Assembly (NCBI RefSeq): GCF_029351045.1
Contig: NZ_JARKIN010000001.1
Coordinates: forward strand, 4,018,501 to 4,082,500
From: Streptomyces sp. WMMB303
GTDB lineage: Bacteria > Actinomycetota > Actinomycetes > Streptomycetales > Streptomycetaceae
Length of the DNA stretch: 64,000 bases
Direction: 5' to 3'
The notes under the pieces are model-generated. The model made no database searches, was not told where the DNA came from, and was given only the letters and a program-made list of their open reading frames with translations. Each line of letters starts with the position of its first letter. The first letter of the stretch is position 1. The position numbers were made by a program, and so were the translations under genes. Positions 24,813 to 33,106 of this stretch are shown here, one piece after another.

Positions 24813-25430
24813 TCAGAGCCAGCCGGCTCCCTGGGAGATGCGGATGGCGTCCACCCGGTTGCGTGCGCCCGTCTTCCGCGTGATGGCGGACATGTAGTTG
24901 CGAACGGTACCGGTGGAGAGCCCCAGATGCCGGGCGATCTCGCCGACGGACGCGCCTTCGGCCGCCGCCGAGAGCACGGTCAGTTCCCGTTCGCTCAGCG
25001 GGGCTTCCGAGGCGCGTAAGAAGGTGCCGGCGAGCGCGTTGTCGACGAAGCGCTCGCCGGCGGCGACTCTTCGTATGCCGGTCACCAGTTGCTCGGGCAG
25101 CGCGTCCTTGCACACGAATCCGCGCGCTCCCACGTCCAGCGCGCGCCGCAGGGCTCCAGGGCAGTGCTGGCTCACCAGCACCAGCAGCCGCTGGGTCGCG
25201 TCGGCGGTCCGTGCGGCTCCGGTCCGGGAGTACCCCGCCAGCTCGTCCAGCGGCGACCGCTTGGTCACATCGGCGTCCACGACGCACACGTCGGCGGTCA
25301 GCGTCCGCGCCAGCCGCATCGCGTCCTTGGCGGGTGCGGCCTCGATGGCCATGTCGGGCTCCCGGCCGACCAGAGCGGCCAACGCGCAGCGGAGTATGCG
25401 GACATCGTGCACCAGCAGTACCCGGATCAC
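24813..25430 (-). CDS. ramR: Response regulator RamR/AmfR, LuxR-type HTH
   Basis: A 205-residue regulator. Residues 1-115 form a receiver-like domain (RVLLVHDVRILRCALAAL); the acceptor Asp is probably in CVVDADVTKRSP. A single Asp rather than the usual acidic pair is seen at the first site, so phosphorylation may be atypical. Residues 140-200 form a LuxR helix-turn-helix (LSERELTVLSAAAEGASVGE, then HLGLSTGTVRNYMSAITRKT). RamR is known to activate ramCSAB. GTG 25430 has a GGGGGGA site. It is convergent with the ram operon, an arrangement seen in SapB loci as far as I recall. Confidence 0.92.
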   Translation of the reverse strand: MIRVLLVHDVRILRCALAALVGREPDMAIEAAPAKDAMRLARTLTADVCVVDADVTKRSPLDELAGYSRTGAARTADATQRLLVLVSQHCPGALRRALDVGARGFVCKDALPEQLVTGIRRVAAGERFVDNALAGTFLRASEAPLSERELTVLSAAAEGASVGEIARHLGLSTGTVRNYMSAITRKTGARNRVDAIRISQGAGWL

Positions 25431-25693
25431 TCTTGGTCCCCCCTAGATGCCGGATCGCCTCACGGATGACAGGCGCAACTCCATACATACAAGCTCATAG
25501 GAGCGAAGAGGCACACAGTTTTGGCCACACCTTGAGATCAAACGTGTGCGATGTGTTATGGGGGCGCGTTAAGGGGTGCGTTCAGCGCGCGGACGCAGGC
25601 CGTACGCCCCCTCCCCCTCCGTCTCCTGCCGCGTGCCCACCCCGGGTGCCGTCTCCGTCCGCTCCCCCCGGGGGGAGCCGCTTCTCCCCCGGC

Positions 25694-26308
25694 TCACATC
25701 TCGTCCTCGTCCACCGCCCGCAGAGCGCGCTCCTCGGGAGAGAGCCCCTCGCTCTCCCCCTCCTCCCGGCCATAGACGTCCTGGCGGCGGGGCGGCGCCG
25801 CCTCGAGGTCGGCGCGGAGCGCTCCCGCGAGATCGTCGGGCGGACCGGAGACCACTTTCCCCTCGGACTCCTCGGGCTCTTCCTCCGCGAGCCGCTCGTC
25901 CAGCGACTCGCCCGCACGCATCTCCGCCGGAGTGGGAGCGGCGCGCGTCACGGCGGTCGGAGTGTCGCCGGGTACCGCCTCCTGCTGCGGGTCGCTGGAC
26001 CGCTGCTGCATCGGCGCTCCGTCCTGCAGGTCGGGGATGCCCTCGTCCTCGGGTTCGGCGCCCGGGTCGGCGGGGCCCGCGTGCTCCTGCTCGGCCTCGG
26101 CCTGCGGGGTCAGGAACGAGGTGTCGAACCCGCCGCCCTCGTCCCCGGCGACGCGCGGCGGAGGATCGGACTCCACGGGCGGTTGCCAGTGGCCGCGCTC
26201 CAGGCGCTCACCCGGCTCCCGGCCCGCCACGGGACCGGGCCGCAACTCGGCGGCGTCCTCGATGGTGACGTCCTCCTCCGCGGGAATGTCCCTGCCGTCT
26301 CCCGTCAT
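25694..26308 (-). CDS. DUF5709-like acidic protein
   Basis: A 204-residue, strongly acidic protein rich in Glu, Pro, Ala and Asp with no membrane segment. The segment TPAEMRAGESLDERLAEEEP resembles the conserved block of DUF5709 proteins, a family of unknown function widespread in actinobacteria. ATG 26308 has GAGGAGG upstream. Most of the chain is likely disordered. It is followed on the same strand by nothing until ramR and is preceded by the phosphoesterase-domain gene, with a 141-nt gap. No function is proposed. Confidence 0.7.
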   Translation of the reverse strand: MTGDGRDIPAEEDVTIEDAAELRPGPVAGREPGERLERGHWQPPVESDPPPRVAGDEGGGFDTSFLTPQAEAEQEHAGPADPGAEPEDEGIPDLQDGAPMQQRSSDPQQEAVPGDTPTAVTRAAPTPAEMRAGESLDERLAEEEPEESEGKVVSGPPDDLAGALRADLEAAPPRRQDVYGREEGESEGLSPEERALRAVDEDEM

Positions 26309-26449
26309 GGCGGCCTCCTCTCGTGGGGGACCCACGGCGGGTACCCCCGGGGCACCGCGGCTACGCGGGGCCGTGCCCAGGACGCGCCGGAGCAGAGCCA
26401 GAGCGCAGCAGGCCGCGCCGCTGCTCGGGAAGCGCGGCCGGTGGACCGC

Positions 26450-27067
26450 TCACGACCGGCCGTCCTCCCGGGTCCACTCCTCGGTCGCTTCCCGGGCGAC
26501 CTGCTTGAGGGTGCGGTCGCTGCGGGCCGAGCGGACGCGCCACGGGTCGGGCGTACCGCGCGCGGAGGCGTGCCGGTCGTTCTTCTTGACCAGCAGCCAC
26601 GCCTCGCGCTCGCCGTCCTCCCCGCCGCGGAAGCGGGAGAGGGCCCAGTCGCCCCGCAGCTTGCCGTCGTGCGTGCGGAAGGAGATGTGCCCCTTCTCCA
26701 GCGCCTTGCCGAAGTCACTGGAGAGCGGCTCGTAGGTGCCCTCGTCCCAGACCAGGACCGGCCCGGCACCGTACTCTCCCGCCGGGATGACGCCCTCGAA
26801 GGTGCGGTACTCCAGCGGATGGTCCTCGGTGGGCATGGCCAGCCGTTTGTCGTGCGGATCCGTGGAGGGGCCCTTGGGCACCGACCAGGACTTGAGTACG
26901 CCGTCCCACTCCAGCCGGAAGTCGAAGTGCAGCCGGGTCGCGTCGTGGATCTGCACCACGTAGCGCGGCCGACCGCCGCTCTCCGACGGCCCGCCCGCCG
27001 GCTCCGCCGTCCGGTCGAAGCGCCGCTTGCCGCGGTAGGTCCGCAGCGCGTCGTCCTCGCCACTCAT
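26450..27067 (-). CDS. Stand-alone LigD-type 3'-phosphoesterase domain protein
   Basis: A 205-residue protein matching the phosphoesterase module normally found at one end of bacterial ATP-dependent DNA ligase D. Key motifs are VVQIHDATRLHFDFRLEWDG, KSWSVPKGPS and EYRTFEGVIPAGEYGAGPV, which carry the His, Asp and Arg residues that bind manganese and the 3'-phosphate. Such domains remove 3'-phosphate or 3'-ribonucleotide ends during non-homologous end joining. ATG 27067 has GAGGA upstream. No ligase, primase or Ku gene is adjacent. The C-terminus has an Arg/Ser-rich tail of about 30 residues. Confidence 0.9.
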   Translation of the reverse strand: MSGEDDALRTYRGKRRFDRTAEPAGGPSESGGRPRYVVQIHDATRLHFDFRLEWDGVLKSWSVPKGPSTDPHDKRLAMPTEDHPLEYRTFEGVIPAGEYGAGPVLVWDEGTYEPLSSDFGKALEKGHISFRTHDGKLRGDWALSRFRGGEDGEREAWLLVKKNDRHASARGTPDPWRVRSARSDRTLKQVAREATEEWTREDGRS

Positions 27068-27185
27068 GCCTGGTCCTCGAATCCGTGCCGGTGCCCGCCG
27101 TGCTCCGCTTCCACCGCGGAGCGGGGCGCGCGACGCCCTGGGTTCCACTGTGGCGCGGCGGGTGCGGGGCCGCAGCCGGAACCGG

Positions 27186-27716
27186 TCAGCGCGGTGCGGG
27201 ACCGAGCTGGGTCGCCCACGGGATGAGGGGCAGGGTGAGCGGCGGCGGATGGACGCCGCCGGGGCCGATGACGTGGTTGCCCACCCGACCGCCGAGGTGG
27301 ACGAGGCGGCCGTCGTCCTCCCGGAAATGCACGGCGCCGTCCCCGCGCTGCACGGCCGCCACGGCCTCGGCCAGGAAGCCCAGCTCGCCCATGTCCAGGT
27401 CGGACCACTCGTACTCGCTCCACATGTACTGGTCCACCCAGAGCGTGGCCACGTCGTCGAAGTAGACGGCGATCATGGTGGAGGCGTTGCCCGGGCCGAT
27501 CAGTACGCAGAACTCGTCGGTCACCAGCGGGGCGAGCGGATAGCCGGGCACGGCCCGCGCGGCGTCCTCGAAGATCCGCACGACGGGGTGCACGGGCCGC
27601 GGCGCGGCTTCGCGCACGCTGCCGGGGCCCTGCCGCACCCGCACGTGGGCGCGGGTGACCGTGCCGGGTGCCGCGGCCCCGCTCCCGCCCAGCTCGCCGC
27701 TCAGTTGTTCGCTCAC
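27186..27716 (-). CDS. Hypothetical protein
   Basis: A 176-residue soluble protein with no signal peptide or membrane helix. The first 30 residues are polar and Gly/Ala-rich. The centre contains an aromatic acidic region (DDVATLWVDQYMWSEYEWSD) and the C-terminus is Pro/Gly-rich. I do not recognise a family. GTG 27716 has GGGGAAG at good spacing, and third-codon GC is high throughout, so it is a real gene. It is divergent from the tandem Nudix gene and may share regulation with it. Confidence 0.68.
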   Translation of the reverse strand: MSEQLSGELGGSGAAAPGTVTRAHVRVRQGPGSVREAAPRPVHPVVRIFEDAARAVPGYPLAPLVTDEFCVLIGPGNASTMIAVYFDDVATLWVDQYMWSEYEWSDLDMGELGFLAEAVAAVQRGDGAVHFREDDGRLVHLGGRVGNHVIGPGGVHPPPLTLPLIPWATQLGPAPR

Positions 27717-27959
27717 CGTCGCGCTTCCCCTCGTCGTCCGGTACCGGTGCGGTGCGGCCCGGGGCGCCTCGTCGACCGCCTCTGCCGAATGGCCACCATA
27801 TGCACCTTTTATCCGTTCAGCAGCCCGGAGACCCGATTGGCGGCACCGCGGCTGAGCCGAACGAGCGGCGTACCCAATTCCGCGGCGGGTCAGTTGACTT
27901 CACAGGAGGCCCGGGCACCGTTCCGGCCCGCCTCCGCCACCGGACACGAGGAGGGCCGC

Positions 27960-29000
27960 ATGACGTCGACACCCCGTACGCCTGCCACCACCAGCGCACC
28001 CGCGTCCGCCCCGGCCCTCGGGGCACCCACCGCCGCGGCGGGATCCCTCCCCCAGGACGAGCTGGCCGCCTACCTCGCCGCGCACCCGGCCCCGGCCGCG
28101 GCCGTGGACGCGGTGATCCGCGACGAACGCGGCGACCTCCTGGTGGTCGACCCGGTCTACAAGGCGGACTGGGATCTGCCCGGCGGCATGGTCGACGACG
28201 AGGGCCTGGTCGACGGCCTGGTACGGGAACTCCGGGAGGAACTGCAGCCCCCCGCACTGCGCGTCGGCCGGCTGCTCGCCGTCGACAACGTGCCCGCCGC
28301 GGTCTACGGCAGGGCGCTCACCGCCTGCGTGTACGCCGTCCACCTGCCGCACCCGGTGAGCGTGCACGACCTGCGACTGCAGCGGGACGAGTTGCGGGCG
28401 GCCGCGTTCCTTCCCCCGAACGAGGCCCTGGCGAGGCTGCCCGAGCGGTTGCGGCGCCGCACGGCCGCCGCCCTCGCCGCCGAGCACGGCGCTCACACGG
28501 CGCATCTGCTGGACGGCCACCCGGCCCCCCTCGGCGAAGGAGACCGCCGCGCCCTGCTGCCCGGACCGGCGGTGGCCGCCGCGGCCCTGGTCACGGATGC
28601 TGCGGGCCGGATTCTCGTGCTCGACGCCGAGGAAGCGGGGGACGCCTGGGGCGGGGGCGCCCCCTGCCGACTGCCCGGGGCCCTGGTGACGGCGACGGAA
28701 ACCCCCGCTGCAAGCGCGGCGCGGGCCCTGAACACCCATCTGGGCGATGCGGCGGGACTCACCGTGGGGCGGCTGCTGGCCGTCGACAGCACCCTGTGCC
28801 CCTCAGGCGGCCGCACCCTGCTGGCCCACCTGTTCGAAGCCCATACGCTCGTCCCACTTCACCGCACCGTCGGCCACTGGCTCACCCCCGACGACGCCGC
28901 CCGGTTTCTCCCCCCGCACGAGGCCCGCCTGTTGAGCACCGCGCCCGGCCGGACCCGCGGCGCGCCGGACCGCACGCGGGGGCTGCCGCCGCAGCGGTGA
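27960..29000 (+). CDS. Tandem Nudix hydrolase-domain protein
   Basis: A 346-residue protein with two Nudix-fold halves. In the first, the box GMVDDE-GLVDGLVRELREEL fits G-x5-E-x7-REUxEE well, so it should hydrolyse a nucleoside diphosphate linked to another group, with Mg2+. In the second half (about residues 205-330) the equivalent segment is LPGALVTATETPAASAARAL, which lacks the catalytic Glu residues and is probably inactive. Both halves share the phrase VGRLLAVD, consistent with an internal duplication. ATG 27960 has GAGGAGGG. Substrate unknown; the dead half could be regulatory. Confidence 0.82.
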   Translation: MTSTPRTPATTSAPASAPALGAPTAAAGSLPQDELAAYLAAHPAPAAAVDAVIRDERGDLLVVDPVYKADWDLPGGMVDDEGLVDGLVRELREELQPPALRVGRLLAVDNVPAAVYGRALTACVYAVHLPHPVSVHDLRLQRDELRAAAFLPPNEALARLPERLRRRTAAALAAEHGAHTAHLLDGHPAPLGEGDRRALLPGPAVAAAALVTDAAGRILVLDAEEAGDAWGGGAPCRLPGALVTATETPAASAARALNTHLGDAAGLTVGRLLAVDSTLCPSGGRTLLAHLFEAHTLVPLHRTVGHWLTPDDAARFLPPHEARLLSTAPGRTRGAPDRTRGLPPQR

Positions 29001-29194
29001 GCACGTCGGCGGCCCACCGCGCACGCCGCCGTCCGGCGCCGGGCACCCGGACCGGCGTGCGGGCCCCGGGGCCGGCCACGGTCGGGCCGGGCCACTGCGG
29101 AACCCCTGCGCGCCGAGGCCGCACGCTGCGGTGGTATCGCACGCCCCGCGCGGAACCCGGTATGAGGCGGAACAGGGACGGGCAGGATGCGTCG

Positions 29195-29956
29195 GTGACC
29201 TCTTTGACCCGAGCGATGTCGTTCAACACGGCGCCCGACCGCTACGCCGCTTTCCGGCCGTTCTACCCACCCGCGCTGTTCGAGCTGGTCGAGGAGCTCT
29301 CGGGGATACCCCTGGCGGGAGCCCGGATCGCCGATGTCGGGGCCGGCACCGGCATCTCCGCCACGCAGCTCGTGCAACGCGGTGCCGACGTGGTGGCGGT
29401 GGAGCCCGGCGAGGGCATGGCAGCGTGGTTCCGCAAGAGCCTGCCGGACATACCGCTGGTGCGCGGGGACGCCAACGCGCTGCCCCTCGCGGACGGGTCC
29501 CGCGACCTGGTCACCTACGCGCAGGCATGGCACTGGGCGGAGCCGCACCGGGCGGTCCCCGAGGCGATGCGCGTGCTGCGGCCGGGCGGATCGCTCGCCG
29601 TCTGGTGGAACCTCACCGCGCACGACGTGCCGTGGATCGGTGCGCAGGCGGAGCGCATCACCCGCCACACGGGCGTCTCCTCCCCGCCCCTGAACCAGGT
29701 CGGTGACCTCGGCGCGCTCCGCAGGGCCGGCCTCGACGGGCTCCGGCTGTCCCACCGCCACACCCGGTGGAGCCGCACCGTCCCGCTCGACCTCCATCTG
29801 GGAAATCTGGCCAGCCACTCGGGGTTCCTGGTCATGCCCGAGCAGGCCACCCGCGACTTCCTGGACGCCGAACGCACCCGGCTGCGCGCGCTCTTCCCGG
29901 ACGAGCAGGTGGAGGAGGTCTACGTGGTCGACCTGCTGGTGGCGCGCCGCGACTGA
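29195..29956 (+). CDS. Class I SAM-dependent methyltransferase
   Basis: A 253-residue methyltransferase. SAM-binding motif I is IADVGAGTGISA, then VVAVEPGEGM carries the acidic residue that binds the ribose, then GDANALPLADGSRDLV and motif LRPGGSLAVWWN. The N-terminal FNTAPDRYAAFRPFYP and the overall layout match the UbiE/SmtA-like group with methyltransferase type 11 fold. Start choice is uncertain: GTG 29195 has AGGA about 8 nt upstream, while ATG 29162 and ATG 29216 are also possible. The methyl acceptor is unknown. It lies 194 nt after the Nudix gene. Confidence 0.82.
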   Translation: MTSLTRAMSFNTAPDRYAAFRPFYPPALFELVEELSGIPLAGARIADVGAGTGISATQLVQRGADVVAVEPGEGMAAWFRKSLPDIPLVRGDANALPLADGSRDLVTYAQAWHWAEPHRAVPEAMRVLRPGGSLAVWWNLTAHDVPWIGAQAERITRHTGVSSPPLNQVGDLGALRRAGLDGLRLSHRHTRWSRTVPLDLHLGNLASHSGFLVMPEQATRDFLDAERTRLRALFPDEQVEEVYVVDLLVARRD

Positions 29957-30222
29957 CCCGGTCGGAAGGGCGCCCGCTTCACGGCGCTCCGTCCGAATCC
30001 CGGCGCCCCGGAACGACGTCCAGTCCCCGGCGACGCGCCCGGCGAGGGGTGCGATCACGGCCGGAGACCTCCGCCCCGCCCGGCCCCGGCGCGGGAAAGC
30101 CGCGTCTCCGCAGGGAATTCTCCGTCGCCGCCCTGGAGCATCGCACTGTTGTGCCAGTAGGGTGCGCGCCCATCGCCGCCGACAGCGCGGCGTGTTGAGC
30201 CGCGACGTTGTGGAGGTAGCGG

Positions 30223-30972
30223 ATGAGCGCGGGCTCGATCTTCTTGTGGGAGCTGCTGGGGACCGCAGTACTGGTCATGCTGGGCACCGGGGTTGTCGCC
30301 AACCACGCGCTGCGGAGAACGAACGGAAACGGCGGGGGCATACTGTTCATCAACATCGGCTGGGGGTTCGCGGTCTTCACCGGCGCCAGCGTCGCGGCGC
30401 CCAGTGGCGCGCATCTCAACCCCGCCGTCACACTCGCCCTCGCCGTCGCCGACAAGACCGACTGGTCGGATGTGCCCGTGTACATGCTGGCGCAGCTGCT
30501 GGGCGGTGTCATCGGCGCGGTACTGTGCTGGGCCACCTACAAGCTGCAGTTCGACCACCACGACGATCCGGCGGGCACGCTCGGCGTGTTCTCCACGGCG
30601 CCGACCATCCGCAACAGCTTCTGGAACGTCGTCACCGAGGTCCTGGGCACCTTCGTCCTGATCGCCTTCATCCTCTTCTCCCCGACCTTCAAGCCCGGCT
30701 CGGGTGAGGGAGGCATACCCGACTTCGGCAACTCCGCCCTCGGGTACGCCGGCGTCGCCTTCGTCGTGCTGGTGATCGGCACCTCGCTCGGCGGGCCGAC
30801 CGGCTACGCCATCAACCCGGCCCGCGACCTGGGTCCGCGGCTCGCCTACGCGTTCGTGCTGCCCATAAAGGGCAAAGGCAAGGCCGACTGGGCCTACTCC
30901 TGGGTCCCCGTCGTCGGTCCGCTCCTCGGTGCCGTCCTGGCAGCCCTTCTCTACCTGGCCTATCCGGCGTAG
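30223..30972 (+). CDS. Aquaporin/glycerol facilitator (MIP family)
   Basis: A 249-residue membrane channel with six predicted helices and the two MIP half-helix motifs, HLNPAVTLAL and INPARDLGPR. The second NPA triplet is the usual NPA within NPARD. Asp after the second NPA-Arg is typical of glycerol-permeable members (GlpF type). A loop of about 25 residues between the fourth and fifth helices contains PTFKPGSGEGG. GGAGGT-like sequence precedes ATG 30223 in TGGAGGTAGCGG. It allows passive uptake of water, glycerol or polyols. No glycerol kinase is adjacent. Confidence 0.92.
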   Translation: MSAGSIFLWELLGTAVLVMLGTGVVANHALRRTNGNGGGILFINIGWGFAVFTGASVAAPSGAHLNPAVTLALAVADKTDWSDVPVYMLAQLLGGVIGAVLCWATYKLQFDHHDDPAGTLGVFSTAPTIRNSFWNVVTEVLGTFVLIAFILFSPTFKPGSGEGGIPDFGNSALGYAGVAFVVLVIGTSLGGPTGYAINPARDLGPRLAYAFVLPIKGKGKADWAYSWVPVVGPLLGAVLAALLYLAYPA

Positions 30973-31385
30973 GGCCCAACACGGTGCCGTGGCAGGAGCC
31001 TCGGCCCGGACCGTACCGGGGGCGGCCCCGCTGATACGCGCGCCACGCCCGGTGTGCCACTCCTCCGGGTGGCACCCGGGCGCTGCGGCCCGGCAGGGAG
31101 CGGTGCGGGCGCTTTGATCGGTCCGGGTGGCGGGCGGAAGCCCGCCACCCGGACCTGTCCGTCCGTGTGAACCGCTCGGGCCGCCCAAGGCGGACCGCAT
31201 GTCCCGGCGCTGAGCGCACCGCCGGGCGCGGTCAGCGGCGCGAAACCGCCGCACACGGGCGGGAGGCGGAAGGTGCGCCCTTTCGCACCCGTCCGTTCCC
31301 GGGTTGTGCTGGAGGAGACGTGCCGGGAACCGCGGCACGCCCGGCGCGCCGCACCCGGCGCGCGCGCCTCCAGGAGGGAGTTCCC
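30973..31385. other. Intergenic region with strong hairpin
   Basis: These 413 bases hold no supported gene. Besides the 16-bp hairpin listed separately at 31120, GTGCCAC and GTGGCAC form a 7-bp stem near 31050-31075. The promoter for the next gene should lie between 31160 and 31370. Confidence 0.5.
31120..31155 (+). terminator. 16-bp hairpin with GGAA tetraloop
   Basis: Perfect arms 31120-31135 and 31140-31155 with a 4-base GGAA loop, 147 nt after the aquaporin stop. It is a very stable structure and a likely terminator, although unusually far from the gene. Confidence 0.7.
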
Positions 31386-32282
31386 ATGGAGACCACCGCC
31401 GAAGCCGGCCCCGCCGGCTGGTACGTCGACGAGCGCTGCACCGACTGCGACGTGGCCCGCCAGCTCGCCCCCGGACTCGTCCGCGCCGCACGGGGCCGCT
31501 CCGAGATCGTCCGGCAGCCGCGGAACCCGGACGAGACCGCACAGCTGCGGGCCGCCGCGCTGGCCTGTCACACCCGGTCGATCCGCCCGCCGGGCGGCCG
31601 GTTCGATCCGGCCGCACCCGACCCGTTCCCACTGCCGCTCGACGAGAACGTGCTGCTGTGCGGACACAACTCGCCCCGCACCGCGGGCGCCAACTCCTAC
31701 CTGCTGCGGCGCCCCTCGGGGAACTGGATGATGGTCGACACCCCGCGCTTCAGCGAGCCACTCGCCCGCCGCTGGACGGCGGACCGCCGTATCACGGACG
31801 TGCTGCTCACCCACCGGGACCATGCGGCGCACGGCCGGCGCTGGGCCGACCGGCTGGCTGCCCGTCTGTGGATACACGAAGGCGACCTGGAGGCGGCCCC
31901 GGACGCCGACCGGGTGCTGCGCGGCCGGGCGCACTTCGAGGTCGGCGAGGGCGTCGTCGCCGTCCCGCTGCCGGGCCACACCCGCGGCAGCGTCCTGTAT
32001 CTCGCCGACGAGCACTACTGCTTCAGCGGGGACAGCTTCTACTGGGCGCGGACCCTGGAGGACCTGGAGGTCGCGCAGAGTGTCACCTGGTACTCCATCG
32101 AGGAACTCGCCGCCTCGCTGGCCGCGGTGGCGGGCGAGCTGCGCTTCACGTGGCTGCTGCCCGGACACGGCGGGCGCAAGCGGCTGCCACCGGAGGAGAT
32201 GGGGCAGCGCCTGCGACGGTTGGCGGAGCGCGCCGCCACGCTGCGGCCGCGGCCCGTCGACTTCACCGCCCTGCGGTGGTAG
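31386..32282 (+). CDS. MBL-fold hydrolase with ferredoxin-like N-terminus
   Basis: A 298-residue protein. The N-terminal about 75 residues (WYVDERCTDCDVARQLAPG) look like a 4Fe-4S ferredoxin-type domain, but only a CxxC pair and one later Cys are present, so cluster binding is doubtful. A metallo-beta-lactamase fold follows, with VLLTHRDHAAHGRRWADRLA in place of the classical HxHxDH, LPGHTRGS, FSGDSFYW and LLPGHGG. The second metal-ligand His and Asp sites are recognisable. AGGAGGGAG precedes ATG 31386. The reaction is unknown; similar fusions are annotated only generally as hydrolases. Confidence 0.82.
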   Translation: METTAEAGPAGWYVDERCTDCDVARQLAPGLVRAARGRSEIVRQPRNPDETAQLRAAALACHTRSIRPPGGRFDPAAPDPFPLPLDENVLLCGHNSPRTAGANSYLLRRPSGNWMMVDTPRFSEPLARRWTADRRITDVLLTHRDHAAHGRRWADRLAARLWIHEGDLEAAPDADRVLRGRAHFEVGEGVVAVPLPGHTRGSVLYLADEHYCFSGDSFYWARTLEDLEVAQSVTWYSIEELAASLAAVAGELRFTWLLPGHGGRKRLPPEEMGQRLRRLAERAATLRPRPVDFTALRW

Positions 32283-32305
32283 CGCCCGGCCCACTGTCCG
32301 GGCGC
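32282..32305 (+). terminator. 8-bp hairpin at MBL stop codon
   Basis: GCGCCCGG and CCGGGCGC arms (32282-32289, 32298-32305) flank an 8-base loop and begin on the last base of the stop codon. It may reduce read-through into the PAP2-like gene. Confidence 0.5.
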
Positions 32306-32368
32306 CCCGCTACGGTGGTGGCGCCCGCCGCGCCGCCCGCGGCACCCCCGCCCCCGAGGAGCCCCGCT

Positions 32369-32929
32369 GTGCGAGCCGCACGTCTGGTCACCGATGTCCT
32401 GCAGCCCCGCAACGCGCTGCTGGTGGGACTGACCGGGCTGGGGGTGGCCGCTGCGGGGGACTGGACGGGCGCGCCCTGGGGGCTGTTCGCGGCGGTGTGC
32501 GCGGGCCTCGTCCCGGCCTCCTACATCGAGTGGGAGCGCAAACGGGGTACCTGGGGCGACCGGCACGTGGTGGACCGCACCCAGCGGCTGCCGATCTTCG
32601 TGGTGATCCTCGGCTCCGTGGGGGTGGGCGCGCTGGTGATGGTCCTTGGGCGTGCCCCCCGCGACATTCTGGTCGCGATGGTGGCGCTGTGGGCGATGAC
32701 GGTGTGCCTGCTGACCGTGAACACCACGTGGAAGATCAGCGTGGACTCGGCGGTGGCCGCGTCGGTGGTGGCGATGGCGGCCGTGGTGCACTCGCCCTGG
32801 TGGCTGCTGGCCTGCCCGCTGGTGGTGGCGGTGTGCTGGTCCCGGATCGCGCTGGAGTACCACACGGTGGCGCAGACGGCCGCCGGCGCGGCGATCGGCG
32901 CGGTCACGGCGGGCGCCTGGCTGTTGTGA
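32369..32929 (+). CDS. PAP2-like membrane phosphatase family protein
   Basis: A 186-residue membrane protein with five or six helices. The pattern KISVDSAVAASV, then SRIALEYHTVAQTAAGAAIG, matches the second and third PAP2 phosphatase motifs (K-x-S-H and S-R-x5-H-x3-D), but the usual His after KIS is Asp and the final Asp is Gln. The first motif is recognisable as DRHVVDRTQRLP. Missing residues suggest altered or no phosphatase activity. GAGGA precedes GTG 32369. It may act on membrane lipid phosphates or serve as a lipid-binding relative. Confidence 0.72.
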   Translation: MRAARLVTDVLQPRNALLVGLTGLGVAAAGDWTGAPWGLFAAVCAGLVPASYIEWERKRGTWGDRHVVDRTQRLPIFVVILGSVGVGALVMVLGRAPRDILVAMVALWAMTVCLLTVNTTWKISVDSAVAASVVAMAAVVHSPWWLLACPLVVAVCWSRIALEYHTVAQTAAGAAIGAVTAGAWLL

Positions 32930-33106
32930 GGGCGGGCGGACGCCGGGCGGGGCCGCGGGCGGCACCGGTACCGGCGGTGCTCGAACGTGGGCCGAAGGGG
33001 TCACCTGCTACGGCCGTACGCCGGGGTACCCGGTGCTCTGGACGGCGGGATGGTTGCGTTTCCTGCGTCCCGGACCGATTCGGAACGAGCCGCTTCGAGG
33101 TGCGCC

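Noticed and set aside
21970..25488. 1172-codon minus-strand open frame
   Set aside because: Antisense to the lanthipeptide ABC genes; composition is Arg/Ala/Pro-rich with no domain, typical of GC-rich shadow frames.
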